A stretch of DNA of 64,000 nt from Tricholoma matsutake. Lineage: Eukaryota > Basidiomycota > Agaricomycetes > Agaricales > Tricholomataceae. The stretch lies in contig AP026538.1 of the NCBI GenBank assembly GCA_026075535.2, forward strand, positions 4,898,001 to 4,962,000. Direction: 5' to 3'. Made by a program: the position numbers and the translations under genes. Of the stretch, positions 63,839-64,000 are shown in pieces (the stretch's first letter is position 1; every line of letters begins with the position of its first letter). The notes beneath the pieces were generated by a model, which worked only from the letters and a program-made list of their open reading frames with translations, did not search any database and was not told the DNA's origin.

Positions 63839-64000
63839 TTTTGACAGCGCGTTCGCTCACGTCGCGCACTAAGTAATAATTTTGAATCACGTGTCAAATG
63901 AATTTATTTCTAGAAATACTAATAATAATAAGATGCCAGCTCATCACGACACTAAAGAAAAAATGTGCCCGCGACAAAAATTTTGAATTCACTAAATGAA
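63839..64000. other. CpG-rich upstream region at the window edge
   Basis: GCGCGTTCGCTCACGTCGCGCAC (63848-63870) and CACGTG (63889-63894) lie just upstream of the minus-strand ATG and could be promoter elements. GCCCGCGACAAAAATTTTG near 63970 partly echoes GCGACAAATG at 63478. No other feature was seen before the window ends. Confidence 0.3.

Overview
The window reads as a fungal genome segment, most likely from an Agaricomycete (mushroom-forming basidiomycete). The support is the set of mobile-element families seen by protein similarity: Plavaka-type transposases, a KDZ-associated cysteine-cluster (CxC) protein, a Harbinger pair (SANT-like protein plus DDE transposase), pogo/Tc1-like DDE transposases, Ty3/gypsy elements with chromodomains, and a DUF6698-like protein. 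Introns are short (about 50-75 bp) with GTNNGT...CTAAC...YAG signals. I found no rRNA gene, no convincing tRNA gene and no intact gene that I would assign to host metabolism. This is a dense graveyard of nested transposable elements. All family names come from recalled similarity; no database was searched.

Layout. 1-1.78 kb: pogo-like transposase pseudogene (minus) with a hAT-type MITE in one of its introns. 2.6-4.4 kb: zinc-finger fragment and modular repeat. 4.6-7.5 kb: gypsy chromovirus remnant (minus) with its 3' LTR. 7.5-9.4 kb: composite repeat with GAGTCCA minisatellite, tRNA-like SINE, hairpin array and a tandem array of intron-like cassettes. 10.1-14.2 kb: second gypsy chromovirus (minus). 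14.3-15.9 kb: TA-flanked MITE and a second composite repeat. 15.9-17.0 kb: KDZ-associated CxC protein remnant. 17.0-18.4 kb: CpG-rich LTR-retrotransposon pieces. 18.4-19.5 kb: Plavaka fragment. 19.5-24.8 kb: about 420-bp tandem repeats carrying one precisely delimited 1.8-kb terminal-inverted-repeat (TIR) element and a second truncated copy. 24.9-27.7 kb: gypsy gag (minus). 27.7-32.1 kb: degenerate, mostly unrecognised sequence. 32.2-37.7 kb: nine-unit hairpin array, then a Harbinger locus and a third composite copy between matching TIRs. 37.9-46.6 kb: fragmented gypsy element with about 1.4-kb LTRs, broken by a 3.05-kb hAT-like element that itself carries a solo LTR. 46.8-49.4 kb: LINE RNase H scrap and a DUF6698-like pseudogene (minus). 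49.4-62.4 kb: one large Plavaka gene (plus) cut by a solo LTR, a 3.07-kb and a 3.55-kb Tc1-like TIR element, and probably one more unidentified insertion. 62.4-64 kb: a MITE, then CpG-rich sequence with the start of a minus-strand reading frame.

Three structural themes are not explained by standard gene labels. First, a dispersed modular repeat pairs a short hairpin (GGCCCAAAYGAC...GTCRTTTGGGCC) directly with a spliceosomal-intron-like cassette at least 14 times. Second, one LTR family carries arrays of hairpins with a constant loop and different but self-complementary stems. Third, older elements look CpG-decayed: premature TGA stops repeatedly fall where the family has arginine, while a few young insertions and the right edge keep many CpGs.
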